A DNA stretch of 64,000 bases, from positions 59,287 to 123,286 of the forward strand of contig CAZZMD010000006.1 of NCBI GenBank assembly GCA_964655355.1, read 5' to 3'. The stretch's first letter is position 1, and each line of letters starts with the position of its first letter. This document shows positions 26,151 to 35,418 of this stretch, piece by piece. The notes beneath the pieces are model-generated. The model saw nothing but the letters and a program-made list of their open reading frames with translations. It searched no databases and was not told where the DNA came from. The DNA is from CALGDE01 sp964655355 (lineage in GTDB: Bacteria; Cyanobacteriota; Cyanobacteriia; CACIAM-69d). The translations under genes were made by a program, and so were the position numbers.

Positions 26151-27250
26151 CCCGCCATATTCGCCAAAACGCCGTGAATCACCGACCGGGGCACATCGCT
26201 GGTGATTTCCACCTTGCCGATCGCCTGGGGCAAAATAAATCGCACTTTGCCGTCCTGCACTTTTTTATCCAGGCTCAGCACGTCAATAATGGCGTCCAGA
26301 TCCGTCAAATTGGTCGGCAGTTGGGTCGGCAATTGGGTTTTAGCGATGATCTCATCCTGGCGCGGACAGTTAGCCCCATCCCACCAGTCCAACTCCTTGG
26401 CGATCGCCCCCGCCGCCACCATACCAATGCCCACCGCTTCCCCATGGTTGACCTGGCCATAACCCGTCAAACTTTCCACCGCATGGGCGATCGTATGGCC
26501 GTAATTCAAAATTGCCCGAATCCCCGATTCCTTTTCATCCTGACCCACCACATCGACCTTGGCCTGACAGGATCGCCGCAAAATCTCCGTCAACAGCGGT
26601 TTTACGGTTGCAAACTGATCCAACCGCGTCGCCTGCTCCAACATTTCGAATAATTCGGGATCCCAAATCACCCCGTACTTTATGACCTCCGCCATGCCCG
26701 CCCGTAGTTCTCGCACCGGCAGGGTTTCCAACACATCGGGATCAATCAACACCAACTTCGGCTGATAAAACGCCCCAATTAAGTTCTTGCCTTGGGGATG
26801 ATTGACACCGGTCTTACCGCCAATGGACGCATCCACCATAGCCAACAGGGACGTGGGCACCTGCACAAACGAAATCCCCCGCAGCCAGGTCGCCGCCGCA
26901 AACCCGGTCATATCGCCAATGACGCCGCCTCCCAGGGCCACCATGGTCGATCGCCGCTCCAGTCGATGGGCGATCGCCGCGTCATAGATCTTCTGAATCG
27001 ACCCCAAATGTTTATGCTGCTCTCCGGCGGGCAGGATACAGGTTGCCACGTCATAGCCCGCCGCGGTTAGGGAGGCGATCGCCCGGTCACCGTAGTGTTC
27101 AAAAATCACCGAATTGGAGACCAGCAATAGTTTTTTATTGGTAATCTGGGCGCGATCGCCCATCAGGGAGCCCAGCCGATCCAGCAGCCCCGCGCCGATG
27201 GTGACGTCATAGGACGTATGGGGCAACTGAACGGGAATCACAACGGTCAT
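26147..27250 (-). CDS. aroB: 3-dehydroquinate synthase
   Basis: Second step of the shikimate pathway, an NAD- and zinc-dependent cyclisation of DAHP. The protein (367 aa) shows LGGGVIGDMTGFAAATWLRG, QVPTSLLAMVDASIGGKTGVNH, YGVIWDPELF and the metal ligands in NYGHTIAHAVE and HGEAVGIGM. Its stop codon overlaps that of the convergent RNB nuclease gene by four bases. Confidence 0.97.
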   Translation of the reverse strand: MTVVIPVQLPHTSYDVTIGAGLLDRLGSLMGDRAQITNKKLLLVSNSVIFEHYGDRAIASLTAAGYDVATCILPAGEQHKHLGSIQKIYDAAIAHRLERRSTMVALGGGVIGDMTGFAAATWLRGISFVQVPTSLLAMVDASIGGKTGVNHPQGKNLIGAFYQPKLVLIDPDVLETLPVRELRAGMAEVIKYGVIWDPELFEMLEQATRLDQFATVKPLLTEILRRSCQAKVDVVGQDEKESGIRAILNYGHTIAHAVESLTGYGQVNHGEAVGIGMVAAGAIAKELDWWDGANCPRQDEIIAKTQLPTQLPTNLTDLDAIIDVLSLDKKVQDGKVRFILPQAIGKVEITSDVPRSVIHGVLANMAG

Positions 27251-27435
27251 GGGGCTCCTTGGAATATCGGGATAGTTGGCACTGATTGATTGATCGGGCA
27301 GCGCGATCGCCGCCGCGAGGGTATTGAAAATATTACAGATTTTGAGTAAATCCAGGACCGTATTTTATCGCGTGCCCCAGTTGGTGGTTCAATGGACTCA
27401 CCCATATCTCGATTTGTAGCCATAGGAGTCCCACC

Positions 27436-27537
27436 ATGACCGTTCCCGGCGTAATCACCTATTTTGTATTCCTCGGCGGCATGATTGGTTTCGCCGCAGC
27501 TAGCATGTTTGTCCTGCGTGCGGTCAAGCTCATCTAA
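27436..27537 (+). CDS. petL: Probable cytochrome b6f subunit PetL, 33 aa
   Basis: A single-helix protein: MTVPGVITYFVFLGG, then a hydrophobic run and RAVKLI at the end. Size, one transmembrane segment and the basic (I/V)KLI C-terminus match cyanobacterial PetL, which stabilises the b6f complex in the thylakoid. AGGAG sits 8 bases before the ATG and a strong terminator follows at once, so this is a real monocistronic gene. It is too short for routine gene calling; another small photosynthetic subunit is possible. Confidence 0.75.
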   Translation: MTVPGVITYFVFLGGMIGFAAASMFVLRAVKLI

Positions 27538-27560
27538 GGCATCACGTTAATCGCGTCCAA

Positions 27561-27607
27561 CAAGAAATCGACAGACCTGCTCAAGAGTCTGTCGATTTCT
27601 TGTTTTG
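27561..27607 (+). terminator. Rho-independent terminator of petL
   Basis: CAAGAAATCGACAGAC (27561-27576) and GTCTGTCGATTTCTTG (27587-27602) form a perfect 16-bp stem with a 10-base loop, followed by TTTT. It also serves the convergent cyclophilin gene from the other side. Confidence 0.93.
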
Positions 27608-27671
27608 AGTACGCCTTTTGAGTGCACCTTTTAAGTACGCCCAACGGAATGATGGAATTATTTCAAGGGAA

Positions 27672-28187
27672 TTATTCCGAGACCGTCACCGAGATCATTT
27701 TGACCGGGGTCTTGGGGCGATCGTTGCGATCGGTCGGCGTTGATTCGATTTTTTTCACCACATCCATGCCAGAGGTCACCTTACCGAAAACGGGGTGCTT
27801 CGACATGCCGGGGGTGAACCAGTCGAGATAGGAGTTGTGCACCGTGTTGATGAAAAACTGACAGCTTCCACTGTTGGGACGCCCCGTGTTGGCCATGGAG
27901 AGGGTCCCAGGCTCATTGGAAAACTTGGCATTCTCAGGATGCTCATCCTCGATGCAGCCATCGGGACCATTGCCCGTGCCTGCCCGAGGGGAGTTGGGAT
28001 CACTGCTGAAGGGGCAGCCAAACTGCAACATAAAGTTATTGATGACGCGGTGGAAGTGCAGCCCATCATAGAAGCCGCTCTTGGCGAGAGAGACAAAGTT
28101 CCCTGCAGTGATTGGCATGGAGTCGACAAAAAGTTCGACGGTAATCGTGCCGACGGAGGTTTCGAGCGTTGCCGTGGGATTTGCCAT
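27672..28187 (-). CDS. Cyclophilin-type peptidylprolyl isomerase
   Basis: Catalyses cis-trans isomerisation of X-Pro bonds. FHRVINNFMLQFGCP carries the active-site arginine, followed by LSMANTGRPNSGSCQFFI and the tryptophan region YLDWFTPGMSKHPVFGKV. It resembles the E. coli PpiB class (171 residues), with no signal peptide, so it acts in the cytosol. An insertion around GCPFSSDPNS is typical of the bacterial form. Confidence 0.95.
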   Translation of the reverse strand: MANPTATLETSVGTITVELFVDSMPITAGNFVSLAKSGFYDGLHFHRVINNFMLQFGCPFSSDPNSPRAGTGNGPDGCIEDEHPENAKFSNEPGTLSMANTGRPNSGSCQFFINTVHNSYLDWFTPGMSKHPVFGKVTSGMDVVKKIESTPTDRNDRPKTPVKMISVTVSE

Positions 28188-28270
28188 CTGTATGAGTCAT
28201 GATTTACTGGACCCCATCTTAGCCATAAAGGGCAACGTCTCCGGAAGGCATGGTCAGACGCTGCGCCATG

Positions 28271-28296
28271 GAGGTCGATGATCGAGGTTGATGATC
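28271..28296. repeat. Two tandem 13-bp units
   Basis: GAGGTCGATGATC is followed directly by GAGGTTGATGATC in the spacer between the divergent cyclophilin and Hsp70-like genes. No function is evident. Confidence 0.7.
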
Positions 28297-28443
28297 GGAG
28301 AAGGACAAGGGCAGGTCAACGGGTAGTTCACGCCCCTCAGTCCCCCTGGTACTATGGTCTCCACCCGTTTCAATTTTCAACTCAATATTTGATTCCTACC
28401 GTTAACGACTTGATTGTTGTAGCTAGGGCTACAAGTGTCTCCT

Positions 28444-30060
28444 ATGACCATTGCCATTGACTTCGGGACGAGTAATACGGTTGTTGCCCGGTGGAATCCG
28501 GCGACCAAACGGGCGGAAACGTTGACATTGCCGGGATTGTCGGTGCAACAGGTGAATAATCCGGCGGTGGTGCCGAGTTTGGTTTACGTGGAGGAGGCGA
28601 TCGCGGGCAAGGTAACGGCGGGGCAAGCCGTGCGCGATCGCGGTTTGGATGGACTTTCGGGATTCCGATATTTCCGGGGATTTAAGCGGGGCATTGGGTC
28701 AGAGTTTCGGGGATTTTTGCCGGAGTTGGACGGGCGCACCGTTGATTTTGAACAGGTCGGCGAGTGGTTTTTAGGGGCGATCGCCGCCCAGGTCCAAGGG
28801 GCAGGTTTTCTGGAGGGAGAGGCGTCGGAGCTGATTTTAACGGTGCCGGTGGATAGTTTTGAGGTCTATCGCAATTGGTTGAGCGGGGCGATCGCCAATA
28901 CGGCCCTCAGCCAAATTGAACGGGTGCGGTTATTGGATGAGCCGACGGCGGCGGCCCTGGGCTATGGCACGGGCGATCGCAAATTGTTATTGGTGGTGGA
29001 TTTTGGCGGCGGGACGTTGGATTTATCTTTGGTGAAGTTGGAAGCGGATACGACCCCAGGGAGCGCCAAACCGTTGGGATTTTTGTTGAAGTGGGGTCAA
29101 ACGGCAGTCAGTCAGGAGGCGCAACAGCCCAAGACGGCGAGGGTATTGGCCAAGGCAGGAACCAATTTGGGCGGGACAGATATTGATAATTGGTTGGTGG
29201 ATTTTTTCCAGGAGACGCAGGGGCTAGAACCGTCGCCGTTGACGGTGCGATTGGTGGAGCGGCTCAAGTTAAAACTGTCCCGCGAGGAGCAGGCCAGCGA
29301 GGTTTATTTTGATGAGGAAAATTTGGATTCGGTGGAGTTGGCGCTGACGCGATCGCAGTTTGATGAGATTTTGCGCGATCGCGACTTTTTCGAGCAGCTC
29401 GACGGGCTTATGACCCAGGTGTTGCAACAGGGGCGGCGGCAGGGCATTGAGAAAGACGATATCGAAGGGGTGCTATTGGTGGGGGGCACCAGTCAGATTC
29501 CAGCGGTGCAGGAATGGTTACTGGAATATTTCCCCGCCGAGAAAGTTTTGAAAGATAAACCTTTTGAGGCGATCGCCCATGGGGCCTTGCAGCTTGCCCA
29601 GGGGGTGACGGTCAAGGATTTTCTGTACCACGGCTATGGGGTGCGTTACTGGAATCGGCGGGATAATCGCCACGATTGGCATCCGATTATTCCCAAGGGG
29701 CAGCCCTATCCCATGGCAAACCCCGTGGATTTGACCCTGGGGGCATCGGTGGAGAATCAGCCCAGCATTGAGTTAATCATTGGGGAGCTGGGGGAGGAAT
29801 CCGGCGGCGGCATGGAAGTCTTTTTTGAGGGCGATCGCCTGATTACGAAACAAACCGGCGGCAAGGCGATCGTCAAACCCTTGAATGATCGGGACGGCGC
29901 GCGCCACTTAGCCCAATTGGAACCACCGGGATCGCCTGGCATGGACCGGGTTCGGGTCAGTTTTCGGGTGGACGACCAGCGGCAACTACGGGTCAGTGTG
30001 GATGATTTGCTCGCCAATGCCCGGTTATTAGACGAGGTTGCCCTGGTTCAGTTGAGTTAG
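28444..30060 (+). CDS. Hsp70-family ATPase (non-DnaK)
   Basis: An actin-fold chaperone relative. MTIAIDFGTSNTVVA, a LDEPTAAALGYG block, VVDFGGGTLDLSLV and VLLVGGTSQIPAVQEWL mark the complete nucleotide-binding domain (residues 1-~375). The C-terminal ~160 residues are shorter and different from the DnaK substrate domain and lack its lid. Family members are common in cyanobacteria beside true DnaK, with unclear clients. ATG 28444 is preferred to GTG 28435. Confidence 0.9.
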   Translation: MTIAIDFGTSNTVVARWNPATKRAETLTLPGLSVQQVNNPAVVPSLVYVEEAIAGKVTAGQAVRDRGLDGLSGFRYFRGFKRGIGSEFRGFLPELDGRTVDFEQVGEWFLGAIAAQVQGAGFLEGEASELILTVPVDSFEVYRNWLSGAIANTALSQIERVRLLDEPTAAALGYGTGDRKLLLVVDFGGGTLDLSLVKLEADTTPGSAKPLGFLLKWGQTAVSQEAQQPKTARVLAKAGTNLGGTDIDNWLVDFFQETQGLEPSPLTVRLVERLKLKLSREEQASEVYFDEENLDSVELALTRSQFDEILRDRDFFEQLDGLMTQVLQQGRRQGIEKDDIEGVLLVGGTSQIPAVQEWLLEYFPAEKVLKDKPFEAIAHGALQLAQGVTVKDFLYHGYGVRYWNRRDNRHDWHPIIPKGQPYPMANPVDLTLGASVENQPSIELIIGELGEESGGGMEVFFEGDRLITKQTGGKAIVKPLNDRDGARHLAQLEPPGSPGMDRVRVSFRVDDQRQLRVSVDDLLANARLLDEVALVQLS

Positions 30061-30117
30061 CTGCGAAGGAAGGGTCAGGACTCCCCCTCGCTTTTGCCGT
30101 ACACTCGGCTATATCCC

Positions 30118-31494
30118 ATGGTTCGATCCCCCCTGGCTCCGGTTGTGACCCCTGATCCCATTGCAGCGCCTTGGCTGAGCAAAGCAGCGTTCCTCCTCCA
30201 GCAAAATCGCCCCTCGGAAGCGATCGCCTTGCTCCAGCACAGTATTTTGATAGAGCCCACCCAGCCCTGGATCTGGTATGGCATGGCGATGCTCTATGGC
30301 CGTCTGGAGCGATGGGAGACGGTCCTAAGCTGCATTCAAAAGCTGATTCAGTTGGAGCCAGACGCCCTAGCAATCTTTAACCAGCCCACCGGTCTAGCCC
30401 TCAATCCCGGCGACGATTCCTTACCCCACCTCTATGCCGTCAGTCTCTATAACCAAGGGGTCGGGCTGGATAAACAGAATCAAACCGAAGCGGCGATCGC
30501 GTCCTATCGTCAGGCGCTAGACATTCTGCCCCAGTTTCCCCAGGCGACGGCCAACCTATCCAATGCCCTGATGCGCGCGGAGCAATTAAAGGAAGGGCTA
30601 GCGTTACAGGAAGTGCGCTGGAACGATCCGGACAAGTGCGCCATCTACGCCCATATCTTGGAAAAACCCACCTGGGACGGATCCCCCATCTTCGGTAAAA
30701 CCCTATATCTCTTTGCGGAACAGGGGTTTGGCGATTCCATTCAATTTGCCCGTTTTGTGGCGATCGCCGCCCAACGGTGCGACCAAATCCGCCTGCAAGC
30801 CCAGCCCGCCCTAGTGCCCCTGCTCCAGCACCTCACCGATATTCCGCCCTATACGCCCCCCGCCGGCCAGGAAGGACATTTTGATTACCAGGCCTCGTTT
30901 ATGAGCCTGCCCCATATTCTCGGCACCGATACCGTCGAGGCGATCCCCAACCAAGTCCCCTACATCGCGGTCCCCGACGGGCCAGCGCTCCCGCCCCCCG
31001 TCAAACCCCACACCGAGGGAAAATCCCCCCTCAAAATTGGTATTTGTTGGAGCTGCAACCCCGACCACGAGACGTTCCATACCCGCTCCGCCCCGCTGGA
31101 GCAGTTTGCGGCGATCGCCCAGGATCCCAATGTCCAATGCTATAGCGTCCAAAAAGTGGTCTCCGAGGGCGATCGCCAACGGCTTCAGGAGCTGGGGATC
31201 ATTGATTTGGGTCCCAACCTGGAGACATTCGCCACCACCGCCGCCTATCTCAATCAGTGCGATCGGGTGATTACCGTGGATACCTCCATTGCCCATCTGG
31301 CAGGGGCGATCGCAAAACCGGTCTGGATTGCGATCCCGTTTTATTCCGACTGGCGATGGTTCCGCGATCGCACCGATAGCCCTTGGTATCCCACCGCCCG
31401 CCTATTCCGCCAACCCACCGCCGGCGACTGGAGTAGTACGTTTCAAGACATCCACCAAGCCCTACAAACGCAATACCCATCGCAACAACCATAA
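30118..31494 (+). CDS. TPR protein with glycosyltransferase-9-like C-terminal domain
   Basis: N-terminal TPR-type helices (AFLLQQNRPSEAIALLQHSI and NQTEAAIASYRQALDILPQFPQ) precede a domain like the TPR/GT-9 proteins: LYLFAEQGFGDSIQFARF, LKIGICWSCNPDH and the late block CDRVITVDTSIAHLAGAIAKPVWIAIP, which resembles heptosyltransferase-type GT-B enzymes. Substrate is unknown. ATG 30118 is chosen over TTG 30094. It converges with cysH across a hairpin. Confidence 0.82.
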   Translation: MVRSPLAPVVTPDPIAAPWLSKAAFLLQQNRPSEAIALLQHSILIEPTQPWIWYGMAMLYGRLERWETVLSCIQKLIQLEPDALAIFNQPTGLALNPGDDSLPHLYAVSLYNQGVGLDKQNQTEAAIASYRQALDILPQFPQATANLSNALMRAEQLKEGLALQEVRWNDPDKCAIYAHILEKPTWDGSPIFGKTLYLFAEQGFGDSIQFARFVAIAAQRCDQIRLQAQPALVPLLQHLTDIPPYTPPAGQEGHFDYQASFMSLPHILGTDTVEAIPNQVPYIAVPDGPALPPPVKPHTEGKSPLKIGICWSCNPDHETFHTRSAPLEQFAAIAQDPNVQCYSVQKVVSEGDRQRLQELGIIDLGPNLETFATTAAYLNQCDRVITVDTSIAHLAGAIAKPVWIAIPFYSDWRWFRDRTDSPWYPTARLFRQPTAGDWSSTFQDIHQALQTQYPSQQP

Positions 31495-31522
31495 AAAATA
31501 CCCTCACCCAATACGGGCGAGG
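31493..31522 (-). terminator. Terminator of cysH
   Basis: On the minus strand, CCCCTCGCCC and GGGTGAGGG pair around a short loop and are followed by TATTTTTT. Placed 40 bases beyond the cysH stop. Confidence 0.8.
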
Positions 31523-31562
31523 GGAAAGAACAGCAGTCGGTTAGAACACGGCTGATGAATTC

Positions 31563-32309
31563 CTATTTCTGTTCGAGATTGCTGGCGTGGAGACCACACT
31601 CTTTCTTGTCAGCGTTTTCCCACCACCAACGGCCTTCGCGCTCGTGCTGGTTCGGCAACACGGGGCGGGTGCAGGGTTCGCAGCCAATACTAATAAAGCC
31701 GCGCTCATGGAGGGGGTTGTAGGGCACTTCGTAGGAGCGGATATACAGCCACACATCCTCAGACGACCAGTTCGCCAGGGGATTAAATTTCACGAGCGGG
31801 TGGTCGGGACTGCCGAAGAAGCCGTCATTTTGCGCCACCGGCACCTCAGATCGGGTCGGACTTTGGTCCTTCCGCTGACCGGTGATCCAGGCATCCACAG
31901 TGCCCAACTTCCGACGCAGGGGCTTCACTTTGCGGATGCCGCAGCATTCCTTATGCCCATCTTCGTAGAAGCTAAACAGACCCTTTTCTTTCACAAAGGC
32001 TTCCAGCTCCGCCGCATCGGGGGCCATGATTTCAATCGGGATATCGTAATGCTTGCGGACTTGCTCGATAAAACGATAAGTCTCGCCGTGCAGACGACCG
32101 GTATCCAAGCTAAAAACCTTGAACGGCACGCCCAAGCGGTGGGCCATATCAATCAGCACCACATCCTCGGCACCGCTGAAGGAAATGGCGATGTTGTCGA
32201 ACAATGACAACGCACGCTCCAAAATCTTCTTGGGATGCTGGTCAACCAACTCTTGATCGAGGGCAGCAATGTCCAGCTCGGCAGAGGGGCGTGGGGCGGC
32301 TTGAATCAT
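31563..32309 (-). CDS. cysH: Phosphoadenylyl/adenylyl-sulfate reductase
   Basis: It reduces activated sulfate to sulfite in assimilation. The P-loop-like SFSGAEDVVL, LDTGRL, and the catalytic C-terminal ECGLH (Cys 238) are clear. It also has Cys 122-Cys 123 (ECCGIRKVKPL) and Cys 210/Cys 213 (GCEPC), the four ligands of the [4Fe-4S] cluster typical of APS reductases and absent from the E. coli PAPS enzyme. Substrate preference for APS is therefore likely but unproven. Confidence 0.92.
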   Translation of the reverse strand: MIQAAPRPSAELDIAALDQELVDQHPKKILERALSLFDNIAISFSGAEDVVLIDMAHRLGVPFKVFSLDTGRLHGETYRFIEQVRKHYDIPIEIMAPDAAELEAFVKEKGLFSFYEDGHKECCGIRKVKPLRRKLGTVDAWITGQRKDQSPTRSEVPVAQNDGFFGSPDHPLVKFNPLANWSSEDVWLYIRSYEVPYNPLHERGFISIGCEPCTRPVLPNQHEREGRWWWENADKKECGLHASNLEQK

Positions 32310-32510
32310 GATGACGTAGAGCGTATGGGGCTCTGTTAGGAAAAAACGGGTAGGTCGTCAGCACACAGCTGATGATCATGGACCGTATTGTATCAATCGA
32401 CTGTATCAAACCCAATTGATAGCCAGGTAGGGGCGTCCGGGGCGATCGCCACCGGTTTCCCCACCTAGTCAGTTTTCTTATGCGCCACTCCATCTTGGGC
32501 ACTACAAGAT

Positions 32511-34085
32511 TTAGTGCAAGAAATGGCGCATCCCGGTGAAGACCATGGCGATGCCCAAGTCATTCGCCGCCTTGATTGATTCGTTATCCCGCATACTACC
32601 GCCGGGCTGAATAATGGCCGTGATCCCAGCGGCCGCCGCAGTACGAACAGAATCATCGAAGGGGAAGAAGCCGTCGCTGGCCAGGACAGCACCGTGGGAT
32701 TGATCCCCCGCTTGCTCGAGGGCAATTTTGACGGAGCCCACCCGATTCATTTGACCGGCACCGATGCCCAAGGTGGCGCGATCGCCCGTCACCACGATCG
32801 CATTGGATTTCACATTTTTCACCACCCGCCAAGCAAAGGCCAACTCGGTCAATTCATCGGCGGTGGGTTCGCGATCAGTGACCACTTTCCAATCGTCGGG
32901 ATTGATCGGTTGGCTGTCGGCGTCTTGCACCAAGAATCCCCCGGCGATCGCCTTGATGGTGCGGGAGGGGCCGGCGGTTAAGTCCGGCAGCACGAGGATA
33001 CGCAAATTTTTCTTCTTGGTGAGCACCGCTTTCGCGTCGTCATCACAGCCGGGAGCGACCACACATTCCAAGAACGTTTCCGTGAACGCTTCGGCGGTGG
33101 CAGCATCAATGGGACGGTTGACGGCAACAATGCCGCCAAACGCAGAAACGGAATCGGCGGCGAGGGCTTTGCGATAGGTATCTTCCAGCGGGGAATCCAC
33201 ATCTGCCCCGACGGCGACACCACAGGGATTGGTGTGTTTGAGGATGGCGACGGCGGGCGGATTTTTGGGATCGGCGAAATCGGAGATAATTTGCCGCGCC
33301 GCTTCCAGATCCACCAGGTTGTTATAGCTCAGGGCTTTGCCTTGGAGTTGTTCGGCGGCGGCCCAGCCGTCAGCCGCGCCGGAGGCATACCAAGCGGCGG
33401 TTTGGTGGGGATTTTCGCCGTAGCGCAGGCTTTGGAATAAATTACCCGCGGTGGCATAGGAACCGGGGAGGTCGGTCGTTTCTGCCGTTTCGTCCGTGGC
33501 GTCGTTGTCCGTGAGGTAGTTAGCGATCGCACAGTCATAGTTGGCGGTATGCCAGAAGGCTTGGCGGGCACAGGCTTGGCGGAATGCCAGGGACGCTTCA
33601 CCATTGGCGTCCAATTCGGCGAGATAACCCTCATATTGATCCGGCTGACACAGGATGGTGACATGGGCATGGTTTTTCGCCGCCGCCCGCACCATCGTGG
33701 GGCCGCCAATATCAATCTTTTCGATCGCCTGGGGACGGGTGACATCGGGCTGGGCGATCGTCGCTTCAAAGGGATAAAGATTCACCACCACCAAATCAAT
33801 GGGGCGCATCCCGTTGGCTTCTAGGTCTTGGGTATCGCTATCCAAGTCGCGACGGGCGAGGATGCCGCCATGGATTTTCGGGTGTAGGGTTTTGACCCGC
33901 CCCCCCAGAATTTCCGGTGAGCCCGTATAGTCAGACACCTTGGTCACCGGAATCCCGGCGTCTTGGAGCGCCTTGGCCGTGCCGCCACTGCTGACAATCT
34001 CAAACTTGTGGCGATCGACCAGTTGGCGGGCAAACTCCACCACGCCGGTCTTATCGGAAACGCTCAGCAGTGCTAACGGTGCCAT
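32511..34085 (-). CDS. purH: Bifunctional AICAR formyltransferase/IMP cyclohydrolase
   Basis: Catalyses the last two steps of IMP synthesis. N-terminal cyclohydrolase domain: SVSDKTG, SSGGTAKAL, KTLHPKIHGGIL, NLYPFEATI. C-terminal formyltransferase domain: RYGENPHQTAAWY, ILKHTNPCGVA, and SDGFFPFDDSVRTAAAAGITAIIQPGGSMRD-type block near the end (with the usual conserved residues). ATG 34085 begins MAPLALLSVSDKTG and gives normal length (524 aa); the frame is open upstream to 34154. Confidence 0.97.
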   Translation of the reverse strand: MAPLALLSVSDKTGVVEFARQLVDRHKFEIVSSGGTAKALQDAGIPVTKVSDYTGSPEILGGRVKTLHPKIHGGILARRDLDSDTQDLEANGMRPIDLVVVNLYPFEATIAQPDVTRPQAIEKIDIGGPTMVRAAAKNHAHVTILCQPDQYEGYLAELDANGEASLAFRQACARQAFWHTANYDCAIANYLTDNDATDETAETTDLPGSYATAGNLFQSLRYGENPHQTAAWYASGAADGWAAAEQLQGKALSYNNLVDLEAARQIISDFADPKNPPAVAILKHTNPCGVAVGADVDSPLEDTYRKALAADSVSAFGGIVAVNRPIDAATAEAFTETFLECVVAPGCDDDAKAVLTKKKNLRILVLPDLTAGPSRTIKAIAGGFLVQDADSQPINPDDWKVVTDREPTADELTELAFAWRVVKNVKSNAIVVTGDRATLGIGAGQMNRVGSVKIALEQAGDQSHGAVLASDGFFPFDDSVRTAAAAGITAIIQPGGSMRDNESIKAANDLGIAMVFTGMRHFLH

Positions 34086-34228
34086 ATTGACGTTCAACTC
34101 TCGGATTCTGCGAAATAACTCAGTGCTGTCTGGACGGGGCTCTTCAAAAACCAACCAAGGGGATTCAGCGTACCCTGGATCCAGTACGAATGCATTCTAC
34201 AAGAGCATTTCCCGGAGGTGCGCCGCCC

Positions 34229-34843
34229 GTGTCCCTAACCGCCACCACGATTCCCCCAGAGGATACCGACAATCCCGATGGCTTGGTGATTATCCTCCAC
34301 GGTTGGGGGGCCAACAGTGCCGATTTAGTGTCCCTGTCGCCCTTGCTGGACTTCGGCAATTGCTATTTCGCGTTCCCCGATGCACCGATCCCCCACCCCC
34401 ACGCCCCCCAGGGATTGATGTGGTACGACCTGGAAAGTGAGGATTATGCCGGATTGGATGACAGTCGCGATCGCCTGAAAACCTGGATTACCGAAATCAC
34501 CACCGAACTGGAAATTCCCCTAAAAAAAACCATCCTGGCCGGCTTCTCCCAGGGGGGTGCGATGACCTTGGATGTGGGCTTAGATCTTCCCCTCGCCGGA
34601 CTGGTTGCCCTCAGTGGCTATCTCCATCACAACCCGCCCCAGGATCTCGCCAGCGCCCCCCCCATCCTGCTCATGCACGGCACCCGCGATCCCATCGTTC
34701 CCATCGATCGCGCCCGAATTGCCCGGGATAACCTCACCAAGCGGGGCGCGACAGTGACCTATCACGACTTCCCTATGGACCACAGCATTTGCCCCGATGA
34801 AATTTTTCAGCTCGGGCAGTTTATTCGCGATCGCCTAAGCTAA
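34229..34843 (+). CDS. Alpha/beta hydrolase, phospholipase/carboxylesterase family
   Basis: Catalytic triad: Ser in AGFSQGGAM, Asp in GTRDPIVP and His in MDHSICPDE, with the oxyanion segment LHGWGANSADL. The family cleaves short acyl esters or lysolipids in the cytosol. GTG 34229 has GGAGG 10 bases upstream and is preferred; ATG 34190 would add 13 residues. It is divergent from purH. Confidence 0.88.
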   Translation: MSLTATTIPPEDTDNPDGLVIILHGWGANSADLVSLSPLLDFGNCYFAFPDAPIPHPHAPQGLMWYDLESEDYAGLDDSRDRLKTWITEITTELEIPLKKTILAGFSQGGAMTLDVGLDLPLAGLVALSGYLHHNPPQDLASAPPILLMHGTRDPIVPIDRARIARDNLTKRGATVTYHDFPMDHSICPDEIFQLGQFIRDRLS

Positions 34844-34936
34844 ATTACTTGCATGCAAAGTCGCTAGAATCTGTATATTCCACAGAACCCAGCTGCACGC
34901 GTTAGGGACGAACATCAAGCCTACAGACACGCCATC

Positions 34937-35386
34937 ATGTGCAACACTTCCCACGCCGAAATTCAGATTGAGCTTAAGGATAACGAACTGTCAGCGGAAG
35001 AGCAGCACCAAATAATAGAGCAGTATCTTCATCAATTATCTGACATCCCTGACATCCAGGTTGAGCAACCTAAAGACAAGGGAATAGCGTCCAATGCTAA
35101 AGCCATCAGTGGATTGCTCCCTGAGATTTTGCTGACCCCAATCTCGGGCAAGAGCGCCAAGCTCGGCTTCAAACTCGCCTTAGACTTCATGCGAAGGAAA
35201 ATGAAGGGAAATATGCTAGAAATCACTGTCACCCGTGGTGACAAAACCATAATCATCAAAACCAATGACGAGGATTTAGACGAGTCATTCGAGAAGGCCA
35301 AGGCGCTTTTCGATCATATGGGGGAGGAGGAAGCGAGTGAAACCGCTGGAGATATGGGGGAAGCGAGTGAAACCGCTGGAGAGTAG
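34937..35386 (+). CDS. EACC1-like small companion of caspase protein
   Basis: 149 residues. After a charged N-terminus comes an amphipathic segment (AISGLLPEILLTPISGK), then helix FKLALDFMRRKMKG and a beta-hairpin LEITVTRGDKTIIIKTNDEDLDESFEKAKALF. That order resembles EACC1, the small constant component described beside caspase, trypsin and other effectors in bacterial conflict systems; this match is by pattern only. The C-terminus has a 10-codon direct repeat (EASETAGDMG, EASETAGE; 30-bp period). It ends 32 bases before the caspase gene, almost certainly in one operon. It is AT-richer than flanks. Confidence 0.55.
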   Translation: MCNTSHAEIQIELKDNELSAEEQHQIIEQYLHQLSDIPDIQVEQPKDKGIASNAKAISGLLPEILLTPISGKSAKLGFKLALDFMRRKMKGNMLEITVTRGDKTIIIKTNDEDLDESFEKAKALFDHMGEEEASETAGDMGEASETAGE

Positions 35387-35390
35387 TTCA
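35338..35390 (+). repeat. Direct repeat of 23 bp, 30-bp period
   Basis: Two exact copies of a 23-base unit beginning GAAGCGAGTGAAACCGC are separated by seven bases at the 3' end of the EACC1-like gene, giving an acidic repeated tail. The second copy runs into the stop codon. Confidence 0.8.
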
Positions 35391-35418
35391 AGGGGCATCT
35401 TACGACGAGGAGCGAGTC

